From: Mesorhizobium sp. | GTDB lineage: Bacteria > Pseudomonadota > Alphaproteobacteria > Rhizobiales > Rhizobiaceae | NCBI GenBank assembly: GCA_004020365.1 | Contig: SAQR01000020.1 | Coordinates: 31,255-95,254, forward strand | DNA: 64,000 bases | Reading direction: 5' to 3' | Shown here: piece after piece, positions 10,923-20,199 of the stretch | Layout of the letters: each line of letters begins with the position of its first letter | Numbering within the stretch: position 1 is the first letter of the stretch | Notes under the pieces: generated by a model | The model's database searches: none | The model's input: the letters and a program-made list of their open reading frames with translations, nothing else | What the model was told of the DNA's origin: nothing | Translations under genes and position numbers: made by a program

Positions 10923-11675
10923 CTAGACCGCCCTCTTGTTACCCCAAAGCAGAACGTGCAGCTGCGGCAACACGCGGGCTTCGAACCACCTGTCGCTGGT
11001 CACCCTTTCGACAAGCCATTCCATTCGCATCATTATTCCGTCCAAGTCGACAGAGGCGTCTTCACTGCCGGGGCGCGGCGGCGTGTGATTGCCGGGTTGC
11101 AGATAGATCGGAAGGTGCGGATATCGCGCCGCGACTTCTTTGGCGTAGGCATAGTCACTCTCGTCGAAAACGACGAGCTTGAGCACGATTTGCGGCTTCT
11201 CTTGCGCCGCTTCGAGGCACGCCTCAAACGCAGCCCAACGGGTCGTCATTTCGCTGGACGGCGGCTTTGGGCTAAGGGTCAGCACGTCAAGATCCGCAAA
11301 CCACTCCCTCACCACGGAACCCTGCGTTTCCAGTGCAAAACGATAGCCCTCGCGATGGCCTCGTTCTATGAGGGGACCGAACGGCTGAATGGCCGGGTTG
11401 CCGCCTGACAAGGAGACCATAACCGGCCTGCCGCCGGAAAGCGCATGGACGGTTTGCCACACGGCATCGATCGGCATCGGTAGCCATTCATGGCGATACT
11501 GATTGTCCACCGCGTGAAGGCTGTCGCACCATGAACAGCGATAATCACATCCGCCGGTTCTGATGAACACCGTCGGCAAGCCGATGAGCACGCCCTCGCC
11601 CTGGATCGTCGGCCCGAATATCTCGCTCACACGGATTACGGGATGCATGTCGGTCACGGACGGTATTCCGCCCAA
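10923..11675 (-). CDS. queE: 7-carboxy-7-deazaguanine synthase (radical SAM)
   Basis: QueE converts 6-carboxytetrahydropterin (the QueD product) to 7-carboxy-7-deazaguanine, using a SAM-binding [4Fe-4S] cluster. The product has 250 residues with the cluster motif [11 protein letters not shown] (C43, C47, C50) and the N-terminal [12 protein letters not shown] typical of the family. Its first 22 bases overlap the end of queD, so the two are translationally linked. It is the last gene of queC-queD-queE. Part of its 3' end is duplicated at 8984-9181. Confidence 0.94.
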   Translation of the reverse strand: MGGIPSVTDMHPVIRVSEIFGPTIQGEGVLIGLPTVFIRTGGCDYRCSWCDSLHAVDNQYRHEWLPMPIDAVWQTVHALSGGRPVMVSLSGGNPAIQPFGPLIERGHREGYRFALETQGSVVREWFADLDVLTLSPKPPSSEMTTRWAAFEACLEAAQEKPQIVLKLVVFDESDYAYAKEVAARYPHLPIYLQPGNHTPPRPGSEDASVDLDGIMMRMEWLVERVTSDRWFEARVLPQLHVLLWGNKRAV

Positions 11676-12010
11676 GTTTTCGGTGTTTCGCTAACGCGCA
11701 CGGCCGCGGTCTGCGGCAGACGTGCCTTGCACCATTCATAGAAATGTCTGGCCAGGCATTCCGCCGTGACCTTCTCATGTCCCAGCACGTCGTTGAGGTG
11801 CCGATGGTCGAAGCTCTCGTCAATGTAGCGTTTGAGCGGCGCCAGATCGTGATAGTCGCGCACGAAGCCGTGGGCGTCCAGTTCCTTGGCCGACAGCTCC
11901 ACTACGACGACATAGTTATGCCCGTGCAGGCGCGCACATTGATGGTTGGGAGGCAAGGAGGTGAGCTGATGCGAGGCCGAGAAGTGGAATTCCTTGCTGA
12001 TGTGGAACAT
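11654..12010 (-). CDS. queD: 6-carboxytetrahydropterin synthase
   Basis: QueD acts on dihydroneopterin triphosphate in preQ0 synthesis and belongs to the 6-pyruvoyltetrahydropterin synthase fold. The product has 118 residues with zinc ligands in HFSASHQL and [11 protein letters not shown]. The start codon overlaps the queC stop (TAATG at 12010) and the end overlaps queE by 22 bases. No folE is seen nearby, so GTP cyclohydrolase I must come from elsewhere. Confidence 0.94.
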   Translation of the reverse strand: MFHISKEFHFSASHQLTSLPPNHQCARLHGHNYVVVVELSAKELDAHGFVRDYHDLAPLKRYIDESFDHRHLNDVLGHEKVTAECLARHFYEWCKARLPQTAAVRVSETPKTWAEYRP

Positions 12011-12711
12011 TACGCGCGCCTCCTGCGCAGCGCCTCGAGCCAGAAATCGGCGTCCTCGTAGTCGGTGGGATCAGCGTGCCCGGCGAGATGGAACGCTTCG
12101 CGCCGCTCGACGCAGGTCCCGCATCGTCCGCAGTGACGCACGCCGCCCTTGTAACAGGACCAGGTCTCGGCAAACGGGGTGCCGTATCTTGCGCCATCCG
12201 CAACAATGTCAGCTTTTCCGAGATTCACATACGGTGCATAGAGGCGTATCTGCGCATAGCCGTCGAGCGCGCGGTCTTGCATTGTCTGGAAAGCTTCAAT
12301 GAAGGCCGGACGGCAATCGGGATAGATGAAGTGGTCCCCACCATGCATGGCCGCCGCCACCGCTTCGGCGTTGTGGGCGGCGGCGAGACCGAAGGCGATT
12401 GCCAACATGATGGCATTGCGGTTCGGCACCACCGTAATCTTCATCGTGTCTTCGGCGTAGTGGCCGTCCGGCACGTCGACACTGTCGGTCAGCGCTGAGC
12501 CGGAAAGGCCACGGCCGATTTCGCCGATGTCGATGATCTGGTGCGGGACCTTCAGTCGCTGCGCGCAAAGAGCGGCGAAGCCCAATTCCTTCCTGTGCCG
12601 TTGGCCATAGTCGAAAGATAGAAGGCCGGTGAGTTCGTGCTCCGCTGCCACCATGTGAGCAAGGGAAACGGAGTCCAATCCGCCAGAGCAGACGGCGAGA
12701 GTCTTCATCAT
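12010..12711 (-). CDS. queC: 7-cyano-7-deazaguanine (preQ0) synthase
   Basis: QueC uses ATP and ammonia to turn 7-carboxy-7-deazaguanine into preQ0. The start is placed at tandem ATG codons (12711 or 12708) behind AAGGAT. The upstream extension of the frame to 12768 is not family-like. The PP-loop motif SGGLDSVS is near the N-terminus and the zinc-binding cysteines are in CYKGGVRHCGRCGTC near the C-terminus. First gene of the preQ0 operon. The product is needed for queuosine in tRNA or for 7-deazaguanine DNA modification; no DNA-modification (dpd) genes are visible here. Confidence 0.95.
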   Translation of the reverse strand: MMKTLAVCSGGLDSVSLAHMVAAEHELTGLLSFDYGQRHRKELGFAALCAQRLKVPHQIIDIGEIGRGLSGSALTDSVDVPDGHYAEDTMKITVVPNRNAIMLAIAFGLAAAHNAEAVAAAMHGGDHFIYPDCRPAFIEAFQTMQDRALDGYAQIRLYAPYVNLGKADIVADGARYGTPFAETWSCYKGGVRHCGRCGTCVERREAFHLAGHADPTDYEDADFWLEALRRRRA

Positions 12712-12788
12712 TGGTATCCTTGTTTTGACCGGGTAAGGCTGCGACCGGAGATTTCTCTGCGCCCCCACTACTCCAGCGACTCAATTTT

Positions 12789-13653
12789 GTGAACCGGGAG
12801 AATTTCCGCACAGCCCGATTGGAGCGAGCATGGGTCGCAAGGAGCGATCTTGCCGGTGATCTCGAAAACCTGATCTCCTCCGGCACGCAGGCCAAGGACC
12901 CGATCCGCCTCTCGACCGAATCCGCCAAAGCTGACCGCGCGCATTTCCTCAACTTGTTGCGGGAAAACGAATACGCCCGCACCAATGCCGCAGCGGAACT
13001 CGACCGTGCCAAGCGACTGCTTTCGGCTTCTGCAGCGCCCGCGAAAACTGTTGAAGAAAAGACTTTCGCCCTCCACAACATTGAGCTCCAGGGCGAGATC
13101 CTGGCCCGGCGAAAAATCGCCGAATGAAACCAGCAACTCTTCGACATCAACCTGCGCCTCAAGGAGCTCACGGCCACTTTGCATGAGCTCGAGAACGAGC
13201 GGGATCTGACTCATATTCGAGCCCCAGTACTCTTGAGCAATTCTCAGGCCTCACTTCCGGCAGCTACGTACAGGCCGGGCAAAACGTCGGTTGGGTTTCG
13301 CCGGTACCGAACTGGTGGTGGAAATCTACGTTCCCCCCAAAGACATCGCTTTTGTGCACCCGGGCCAGTCGGTGCATATCCAAATCGATGCCTACAAACT
13401 ACAATCAATGGGGTGTCACTGACGCCAAGGTGCTCAACGTGGCGCAGGACTCCATTCTCCACGGCGGGAGCCCTTCTTCAAGGTCCCCCTTGCGCTGTCT
13501 CGCAACCAACTCGTCCTTAAGAACGGGGGCATCGCTCACCTGAAGAAAGGCATTACCGTTTGGGCACGCTTTCTCGTTGCAGGCCGCACTTTGCTGCAAC
13601 TCCTCTATGATAAAGTCGACGATTAGCTCAATCCGCTCTACGCGGGCGACTAA
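12789..13653 (+). pseudogene. Remnant of a HlyD-type membrane fusion protein gene
   Basis: Pieces in shifting frames resemble the coiled coil and C-terminal domain of a type I secretion adaptor. Examples are EYARTNAAAELDRAKRLLSA, ITRLKELTATLHEL-type text, ERDLTHIRAPV, then IYVPPKDIAFVHPGQSV, IQIDAYNYNQWG and KKGITVWARFLVAGRTLLQL. Stops interrupt at 13125-13127 and 13624-13626, and there are several frame changes. It stands directly before a C39 exporter remnant, the usual order or neighbour in peptide-export operons. Confidence 0.7.
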
Positions 13654-13684
13654 TCTTCAATTTCCAGACAGTCAGCGAGCCGCC

Positions 13685-14040
13685 ATGTCAAGCAAGGTCA
13701 GCAAGTTTAAGCAGCGCGATATCACCGATTGCGGGGCGACCAGTCTTGCTTGTGTCGCTGCCTTCTATGGCCACAAGCTGCTTTTGTCGCGCATTCGCCA
13801 GCATGCCTCGACCGACCACTCTGGCACCACTGTGCTCGGTCTCTTGGAAGCTGAAGAAGGCTTGGTTTCTTAGCCAAGGGCGTGAGGGGTGGCTTCGACC
13901 GCCTCGACAAAATCCCCAAGCCCGCTATCGCGCACGTCGTCATCAAATTTGCGTTTGGACTTGGCGTCATACAGTGCCGCTGGATAGAGCCCGCCGCCCT
14001 GATCTCCGGCGGGTCTAATCAGAGCCCCCAGCTCCGCTGA
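13685..14040 (+). pseudogene. Remnant of a C39-peptidase ABC exporter gene
   Basis: The first 60 codons encode the start of a C39 bacteriocin-processing peptidase: QRDITDCGATSLACVAAFYG contains the catalytic cysteine region. A frameshift near 13868 moves the sequence to another frame (AKGVRGGFDRLDKIPKPAIAHVV, with the catalytic histidine region), and that frame ends at 14038. Membrane and ATPase domains are gone. With the HlyD remnant before it, this was once a peptide export system. Confidence 0.68.
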
Positions 14041-14201
14041 TGAGCCAGGCGCGGGTGCCTCGGGGCTTCCTAGCCTGCACAGCCTTCATGGGACATGGTC
14101 AGGATACCTGTTAGATGAACTCCGATTAGTCTGGACATTCTGCGCGTTCGGATACGCGGCAACGTGAACTTTCCACCCTGCACGCATCCCGACTCGCCCC
14201 C

Positions 14202-14975
14202 TCAGTCACCGGTATGTTTCGTGATCCACTCGCGATAATACGACACGCGCGTATACACACCGTATGTCCTTCCGCAACCGGCCCCACTCGAGACAATTCC
14301 AACCAAGATAGGGTTTTTGCCATGGGCTTTGGTCAGAGGACCTCCACTGTCCCCTTGGCAAGGATCGGTCCCGCCGCTTTCGGTTCCGGCGCACATCATC
14401 CCAGGAAAGATCTCCTCCCCATATTTGCGGCTGCACGTTTTGTTGTCGACGTATGGGACCTTGCCCTCTCGGAGCTCTTCTGATTCCTCTCCACCATGTC
14501 GTGTAACTCCCTTACCCGTCACGGTAAGGAGCTCGCCATTAGGAATGTCCATCCGGGGGGTAGCAAGGGGAATGGCCACTGCGGGTAGCGTACTGCGCAC
14601 CCGCACGAGCGCCAGATCATGTTTGAATGTCTTCGCGACATATTCTTCGTGAACAATAAAGTCCGTTACATCTAACGAAACGCCATTCTTCACAAAGGCC
14701 TCGACCTTGGTTGCACCCGCTAAACAGTGTGCCGCTGTGAGGATCCATTGGTCTCCGATCACCACTCCACCGCATAGATAAGATTTATCCTCTCTGACAA
14801 TTTTATCCTCTGTGACAATATTGAGTTCGACGTACCAAGGATGCTCTTTAGACGTGGTCCGCTTGCCGCGGACGATATCGAGCCCGCCTTGTACAGAAGT
14901 TTGAGCATGGGCGTGTTTTCCACCAAAAAGGGCTGCGAGCGCGCAGAGGGCATGACGACGGGTGATGGGGGGCAT
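14202..14975 (-). CDS. Secreted trypsin-like serine protease (S1 family)
   Basis: The start at 14975 has AGGA 7 bases upstream and gives a 257-residue protein with a signal-like N-terminus (RRHALCALAALFGGKHAHAQ). The catalytic triad is complete: His in LTAAHCL, Asp in KHDLALVRV, Ser in CQGDSGGPL. Cysteines sit around the active site (CGGVVIG...AAHC, MMCAG...CQGDSGG), as in chymotrypsin-fold enzymes. Substrate unknown. It stands alone among decayed genes, with no partner visible. Confidence 0.85.
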   Translation of the reverse strand: MPPITRRHALCALAALFGGKHAHAQTSVQGGLDIVRGKRTTSKEHPWYVELNIVTEDKIVREDKSYLCGGVVIGDQWILTAAHCLAGATKVEAFVKNGVSLDVTDFIVHEEYVAKTFKHDLALVRVRSTLPAVAIPLATPRMDIPNGELLTVTGKGVTRHGGEESEELREGKVPYVDNKTCSRKYGEEIFPGMMCAGTESGGTDPCQGDSGGPLTKAHGKNPILVGIVSSGAGCGRTYGVYTRVSYYREWITKHTGD

Positions 14976-15238
14976 CGGTTTCCTCGTACTATTTGCATTA
15001 CATCGTGCGGCCGTGTGCCGTTGGCGCGCCACCCTGCCTGCCCACCCATTAGCTGGCAACCCTCGTCTCGGATGTGATTCAGAATGCCGCAGGCAAACAT
15101 GCTTTGTCCTCGATAGGACGCTCTGGTTGCCGTGGGCGGACGACTTCTTCGGAAAGCGCGACGACGGCACGGGGTCCGTTATAGGCAGGCTCTCCATGCT
15201 GATGCAGCTCGAGACCCTCAGGGTTACTCGCCGCGCCG

Positions 15239-15486
15239 ATGGCTCTCATGGCCAAGGCCGACGGCTCACGAAAATATGTCGGGGCCGCGGTGATCGGTCT
15301 GAACCGCGCCATGAAGGAACGGCTCTACGAGCGCGTCGCCGGATGCCCGGCCGGGCGCGCAAAGGAATTCCGATCAAGAAGCCGAACGCGCAGTGGATCA
15401 AGCCCGGCCTGGTCGGCCACATCAGCTTCCTGAAAGGCGAGGGCGGGCTGCGCCATGCCACTCTGACCGATGTTCGAGAGGACTAG
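15239..15486 (+). pseudogene. Fragment of an ATP-dependent DNA ligase gene
   Basis: Two frames together give the 3' end of a LigC/LigD-type ligase: ADGSRKYVGAAVIGLNRAMK ERLYERV in one, then PIKKPNAQWIKPGLVGHISF and LKGEGGLRHATLTDVRED to the stop at 15484-15486 in another. The catalytic lysine domain is absent. A terminator follows 30 bases later. Confidence 0.65.
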
Positions 15487-15818
15487 TCGGCCCCGCAGAT
15501 CGGTTCACCGGAAGGCATCCGAGCTGGCGCTCGGCGTTTTTTTAGCGCTTTGGCTGTTCGGGGTCGTCTGAGACAAACGACCCCGATGACCACGTCCATA
15601 ACAGCTTCCAAGAGCGGCTTGCTGTCTTCGTCGCGGGCTTCAACGGTAAGGCGGCGGCAAATGACGGTGGGGGTGACTTCCCGCGCATAGTCTGTCAGCG
15701 CGGCGAAAGCCTCGAGCCTGACGGAATCCATGCCGCCGGCTAACCATGTCCCTTCAGTGTCGGAAAAGAGCCGATCATTGTTGCGTACGTCAAAATAATT
15801 AAGGGAAAGGGCGGCCAT
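15483..15818 (-). CDS. DUF6894-family small protein, odd C-terminus
   Basis: A 111-residue protein. The first 80 residues fit the rhizobial DUF6894 family: YFDVRNNDRLFSDTEGTWL, then RLEAFAALTDYAREV and RRLTVEARDEDSKPLLEAVM. Function unknown. The last 30 residues are basic and unlike the family. They are read through a plus-strand terminator and up to the ligase fragment, so the true 3' end was probably lost and the frame runs into foreign sequence. Confidence 0.55.
   Translation of the reverse strand: MAALSLNYFDVRNNDRLFSDTEGTWLAGGMDSVRLEAFAALTDYAREVTPTVICRRLTVEARDEDSKPLLEAVMDVVIGVVCLRRPRTAKALKKRRAPARMPSGEPICGAD
15519..15543 (+). terminator. Rho-independent terminator
   Basis: The stem CCGAGC-TGGC-GCTCGG is followed by CG and seven T. 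It lies after the ligase fragment on the plus strand and inside the 3' part of the minus-strand DUF6894 ORF. Confidence 0.7.
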
Positions 15819-15862
15819 GTGATCTCCTATGGGCTCACTGCTGTCGAGGGTCCCTACAGCCT

Positions 15863-16656
15863 TCAGCGGAGTGGACTGCTACCGATAAGCCTTTCGTACT
15901 CGGCTTCCGGTGGGCCATAGCTGCCATCGGCCAGTTTGATCAGTCCTTCCCAATCACGGATGACGATCTTGCCGCACGTGGCGCGGATCAAGCCATTGCC
16001 TTCCAGGACCTCGATGGCGACGGTTACGCCCGGCCGCCTCACGCCGAGCATGATCGACAGGAATTCGCGCGTGAGTTTCAGCTCGGGGCCAGCGCGATCC
16101 TCACACAACAGCAGCCATCGGACGAGACGGCTTTCGAGCCCCTGGCGGGCGTTCGCGTGAGAGCGGTGTAGCTGGTCTGCACCATCAGGCATTGCACGAA
16201 GCGCAGAAGAAACAGCCGCAGGGTGGGACTTTGCTCGAGTGCCTCATGAAAGGGGGCTATCGGAATGCGCATCGCCTCTCCGGCGAGCTGGACGACGCAA
16301 TCATGCGGCGCCAGATTGTCGCCGAGGACGACAACCGTTCCTGTCATGCCTTTGTGGCCCAGAATGCCGGCTTCGGCATCCCGGCCGGGCGCCATTTTGG
16401 CGATGATAGAGCCGAAGCCCTCCTCTATGAAGTACACGAAGTTGATCGGCCTGCCTTGCTGTTCAAGGCGATCGCTCAGTGCCAGTTCGACGTGCTCCAG
16501 ATCCGGCGAGAGCAGGGACCCATCCTGCTGGTCGAGCAGGCCAAGAAGTCTGTTTCTGTATGGGGAATTTGCGGAGTGCGGCACTGCAACCGTCGCGGCA
16601 GGAATGTCATCGGGACTGAAATGGGCGAGGGCTGCAGTATCGCGGTCGGCGACCAA
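15863..16656 (-). pseudogene. Crp/Fnr-family regulator gene split by a frameshift
   Basis: The N-terminal part (16656 to about 16150) is a cyclic-nucleotide-binding-like sensor domain of the kind seen in rhizobial Crp/Fnr proteins: NRLLGLLDQQDGSLLSPDLE, IEEGFGSIIA and FVQCLMVQTSYTAL. The C-terminal part, in another frame (15863 to about 16150), has ARQGLESRLVRWLLLCEDR and the winged-helix region LTREFLSIMLGVRRPGVTVA. Together they make a normal-sized regulator, and one indel near 16150 separates them. No FNR-type cysteine cluster is visible. Confidence 0.7.
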
Positions 16657-16757
16657 GCACCGGCCTAGTGTTTACGCCTGACACAAGAGTCCGGCCCCCA
16701 CAACCGTTTCGGAATGAGCAGCAGCGCTGCCGCTGCTCCTCCAATCACACAACGGAT

Positions 16758-17792
16758 TCACGATGCGGCAACTCGAGCCATGATTTCGGATCGAATGGTC
16801 GATGCGGTGTATAGCGAGGCATCCAGCGGCAAATCCCCAAATGCCAGTTGACACAGAAGATAATTAGCACCTGCCTCTTCCAGCTGATCAAGGAGAGCTT
16901 TTCGGACAGAAGCTGCCGTTCCCACGACGCACAATTCACTTTCAATTGCTGCATCGAAGTTCAAAGGCAAGTTTGGTGGAGTGGGAATGGCATTTAGTTC
17001 GTATAGAAATTTGAAGCTCTTGAGCCATCGTTCATAGGCAGGTGCTGCGAGCAAATACGCATCTGTTTCAGAACGCCCTATCACCACCATTCGGAGCAAT
17101 CCAAGAAATGGCGCTTGGTGGCCAATGTCAGCATCGTGAATTCGGGCGGCGCGAAACGCGTCGGTAACGCTGCGAACAGAAGTGGAAGGTCCGACGCAGG
17201 CGATGTTTGCCCCATTCGCGGCGGCCCAGCTAGCCGGCTCGGGTCGATTGGTGGCGATCCATGTCGGCGGCTGGGGATATTGGTGAGGTCTCAACGTCAG
17301 CGGAACGTCTTTCAACTCAAAGTGGCGGCCCTCATAAGAAAGCGTCCCGCCTTTCATCGCATTGATGAGAATCTCGCTGGCCTCCGTGTACTGTTCTGGT
17401 GCTGCTTCTACAGCAACCCCGAAGTATCCCAATTCAGTCGGAGCAGAGCCGCGCCCTATGCCGAGTTCAAGCCTGCCGCCGCTCAACTGATCAAGCATGC
17501 AGATCTCCTCGAAGGCACGCAGCGGATGATAGAGCGCAAGTAGCATTACCATGGGACCAACACGAAGACTGCGGGTTCGCTGGGCGACGCTCGCTAAGAA
17601 CAAATTCGGTGATGGACCTCTGCCATGTGGCGTACAGTGGTGCTCTGCGAGATGATACGCATAAAAGCCATAGCCATCGCACGCTTCTGCTAGGCTCAGC
17701 CGATCTGCATATTGTTGGGCGATGTCATCGCCGTTTTCGTCCAGATGATCGAAGATGCCGAAGGTTAGGCCCGAAGCGAAAATTTTCGTCAA
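16758..17792 (-). CDS. LLM-class flavin-dependent oxidoreductase (luciferase-like)
   Basis: 344 residues with the bacterial-luciferase-like TIM-barrel pattern: EACDGYGFYAYHLAEHHCTP, SVAQRTRSLRVGPMVMLL, and LSGGRLELGIGRGS near residue 110. Such enzymes use reduced FMN or F420 to oxidise small organic substrates. The gene lies 27 bases after the aminotransferase gene on the same strand, so the two probably act together. It differs from the second LLM protein at 22847-23899. Substrate unknown. Confidence 0.85.
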   Translation of the reverse strand: MTKIFASGLTFGIFDHLDENGDDIAQQYADRLSLAEACDGYGFYAYHLAEHHCTPHGRGPSPNLFLASVAQRTRSLRVGPMVMLLALYHPLRAFEEICMLDQLSGGRLELGIGRGSAPTELGYFGVAVEAAPEQYTEASEILINAMKGGTLSYEGRHFELKDVPLTLRPHQYPQPPTWIATNRPEPASWAAANGANIACVGPSTSVRSVTDAFRAARIHDADIGHQAPFLGLLRMVVIGRSETDAYLLAAPAYERWLKSFKFLYELNAIPTPPNLPLNFDAAIESELCVVGTAASVRKALLDQLEEAGANYLLCQLAFGDLPLDASLYTASTIRSEIMARVAAS

Positions 17793-17819
17793 TTAATTAT
17801 TCTCCAAATTACCTATGAT

Positions 17820-19016
17820 TTATCCACTATTGGAAACATCATAACTTATAACACATCGACACTTATTACTTAATACATTTCCAATGCAATGTGAATTGAC
17901 TTCATGCTTGCGCACACCGCGATTCCTCTTAAAGTTCATACAGACGTGTTTGGCGGCAGCAAGGAATTTGTCCATCTGCTCTGTGCTACCAATGCTGACG
18001 CGAATGCAGTTCTTCAAATCTATGTCAGGAAAGCTGGCGATGAGGATCTTCTGCTCTTTCAACGCGGCTTGCCAGCATGAGCCCTCCTGTCCCGCCGGCA
18101 CACGGGCCAGCAAAAAGTTTGCGTGGGAGGGTGTTACGGAAAAGCCAAGTTGCAACAGCGCCAGGGTCACTCGCTGTCGTTCATGCTTGATGTGCCTGTG
18201 GTTCTCTTCGTAGGCGTGGCGATGCGCAAGAATGCTTTTCCCGACCGCCTGCCCGATCACGTTCATGTTGAAGACATTCTGGATGTTGCGCAGCCTGCCA
18301 ATGATTTCTGGGTGACCGAAACCGAAGCCGACTCGCACGCCAGCGGCAGCATAGCTCTTTGAAAAAGTCCTCAAGATCAAAAGATTCGGATGTCTATTGA
18401 CGAGGCGCAGGGCATGGTCGGGTGCGAAGTCAACGTAGGCCTCATCCAAGACGATCAAGCGATCTGCTTGCTCCACAAGGCGTTCGATTTCGGCCACCGG
18501 CACGAATGTTCCGGTCGGATTGTTCGGATTAGCCAACAGAATGAACTTCGCGTCTTTTGCGGGGCCGGACAGAAGTTTTTCTATCGGCAGGGGATGAGCT
18601 TCGCTCGATGCGATTTCGAGAAACTCGGCACCCTGTAACATGGCAAGTTTACGGTTGAACGAAAATCCGGGCGACAGCATCGCCACTGTATCTCCTGGGG
18701 CGAGGAAAGCTCTGTAGATGAGTCCGAGCAGTTCCGACGAACCGTTGCCGGCAATCACCTGATCTTTGGAAAATCCGTAAGCGTCGGAGGCAGCTGCCCT
18801 TAAGCTGAGATTGTCGTCTTCCGGATAAAGATAATGGTGTTCGATCGCAGCAATTGCACTTTGCATTACGCTCTTCGGCAACGGAAACGGGTTCTCGTTC
18901 GTATTTAGCTTAACGTAATTTGCATCCGTCGCTGGTCCGTTGGACGAGAGAGCATCTAATTTGCTGGCCACCGGCGAGAAGAGCGAAAGCACGGTCTTCA
19001 GTTTTGCATCGCACAT
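17820..19016 (-). CDS. HisC-type PLP aminotransferase
   Basis: 398 residues, fold type I, resembling histidinol-phosphate aminotransferase: KLNTNENPFPLP near the N-terminus, NPNNPTG, VLDEAYVDF, and the PLP lysine in TFSKSYAAAGVRVGFG. About 38 residues at the C-terminus after MNFKRNRG go beyond the family and contain several cysteines. It is paired with an LLM oxidoreductase, not with his genes, so a role in transaminating an amino acid or amine for a small-molecule pathway is more likely than histidine synthesis. That role is an inference. Confidence 0.85.
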   Translation of the reverse strand: MCDAKLKTVLSLFSPVASKLDALSSNGPATDANYVKLNTNENPFPLPKSVMQSAIAAIEHHYLYPEDDNLSLRAAASDAYGFSKDQVIAGNGSSELLGLIYRAFLAPGDTVAMLSPGFSFNRKLAMLQGAEFLEIASSEAHPLPIEKLLSGPAKDAKFILLANPNNPTGTFVPVAEIERLVEQADRLIVLDEAYVDFAPDHALRLVNRHPNLLILRTFSKSYAAAGVRVGFGFGHPEIIGRLRNIQNVFNMNVIGQAVGKSILAHRHAYEENHRHIKHERQRVTLALLQLGFSVTPSHANFLLARVPAGQEGSCWQAALKEQKILIASFPDIDLKNCIRVSIGSTEQMDKFLAAAKHVCMNFKRNRGVRKHEVNSHCIGNVLSNKCRCVISYDVSNSG

Positions 19017-19159
19017 GTTCTTCTCCGTTTTTCAGTCCCGCAGGGCATGTGACATGAGGCAATCGTTGATCGTGACTTGATCGACGTTCGGCTATGTCAG
19101 CGCTGCCTTCCCACCTTGGTGGGATCGCCGACCACGGTTTGGATTTGACACCGGGAAGC

Positions 19160-19430
19160 TGTCGAGAACCTGATGACGACCCAACGTGTGGCCGACGGCC
19201 GATTCGGCGCAACAGACGGTGTTTCAACATCGCATCGTCGTCAAAGCCGCATGCAGGGCCAGCACGACAGCCCGCCTCCAGCGCCCGCAGAAATAGGTGG
19301 AAACCGAGGTCTTGCCGAACCTCAGTTGCTCTGCCACCTCGCCCACCGGACTGCCCTGTTTACGGGTCAGGCGCAGGATCGTCCGGGTATCTTTGACGCT
19401 CGTTCGTCTTGCTTGCTTCCGTCTTGGCAT
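19160..19430 (-). mobile_element. IS21-type transposase (istA) 5' remnant
   Basis: From the ATG at 19430 the protein starts MPRRKQARRTSVKDTRTILR, then GSPVGEVAEQLRFGKTSVSTY, the N-terminal helix-turn-helix of an IS21-family IstA. A frameshift follows at about 19310 and the reading continues as LRALEAG and FDDDAMLKHRLLRRIGR, then loses similarity near 19160. No istB or end repeats are visible. Region 19431-19768 holds nothing else that I recognise. Confidence 0.65.
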
Positions 19431-19768
19431 GGGCTCTCTCGGTTCGCTGATGAGAGAGCCAAATACCGGCTCATCTGAGCATGAGACGCGGGCCTGACGA
19501 TATGGAGCGTCTCTGGTGGCGCGCGTAGCCAAGAGGGTTCGCCTCGCTGGCGGGGCATGCAAGACGGCGCACCTCCTTGGCTATCCTGTCCCATCGTCTC
19601 AACGACTTCGCAGAGGTTGATATTCTGCAGTGACTTTCGTCTCGCTGCTGCACGGCATTGACGCTGGGAGCCATGCTCGCGTGGCGCAATTGTGCTGAAG
19701 AACGGTGCCCACGGCAACGTTTCTTAACCCGCCCCAGGTCCTGGCGTTTGGCTAATTTCCGACATTCG

Positions 19769-19784
19769 TGTCCGGCTTCGGACA
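19769..19784. promoter_or_regulatory. NifA upstream activator sequence for prx-rpoN
   Basis: A perfect TGT-N10-ACA (TGTCCGGCTTCGGACA), which is also a near-complete inverted repeat, about 130 bases upstream of a -24/-12 element on the plus strand. Confidence 0.85.
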
Positions 19785-19913
19785 AAGGCCGGGTTTGCCG
19801 AACGGAGTCCCACCCAATTTCCAGTGCTGCTTGAGCAATAATATCGACCGGCATTACTGCACAACACGAAAGTTGCTGCAAAAACCGAAGTGAACCCAAG
19901 GCATGGGGTCAAT

Positions 19914-19928
19914 TGGCATGGCGCTTGC
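19914..19928 (+). promoter_or_regulatory. Sigma54 promoter of prx-rpoN
   Basis: TGGCATGGCGCTTGC matches TGGCACG-N4-TTGC except for one base. It leaves an untranslated leader of about 260 bases before the peroxiredoxin start. The leader has no convincing gene. Confidence 0.87.
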
Positions 19929-20199
19929 GACTCGGTCGCTAGAACGCAGTCAAAACCACGGTTGGAGACCATGCCTACCTCTCAAAGCTCGATAAAGCAC
20001 GCGAGCAAACATTCCCCGTCCCCGCGGAAAACTGGAAGCTCGTCGCCGTTAAACGTCCCTGCTCGGGGGCGGTCTTGCACAAGACTGGTCCGAGGCAACC
20101 ACGCCAGGGCGAAAGGCTGCCGGAACTGTCCACCGAAGTCGATGCCGCTTCAGTTTAACCGAAAAATGCACCGTACCACTTTGGCCTGGGAGCAAATCA

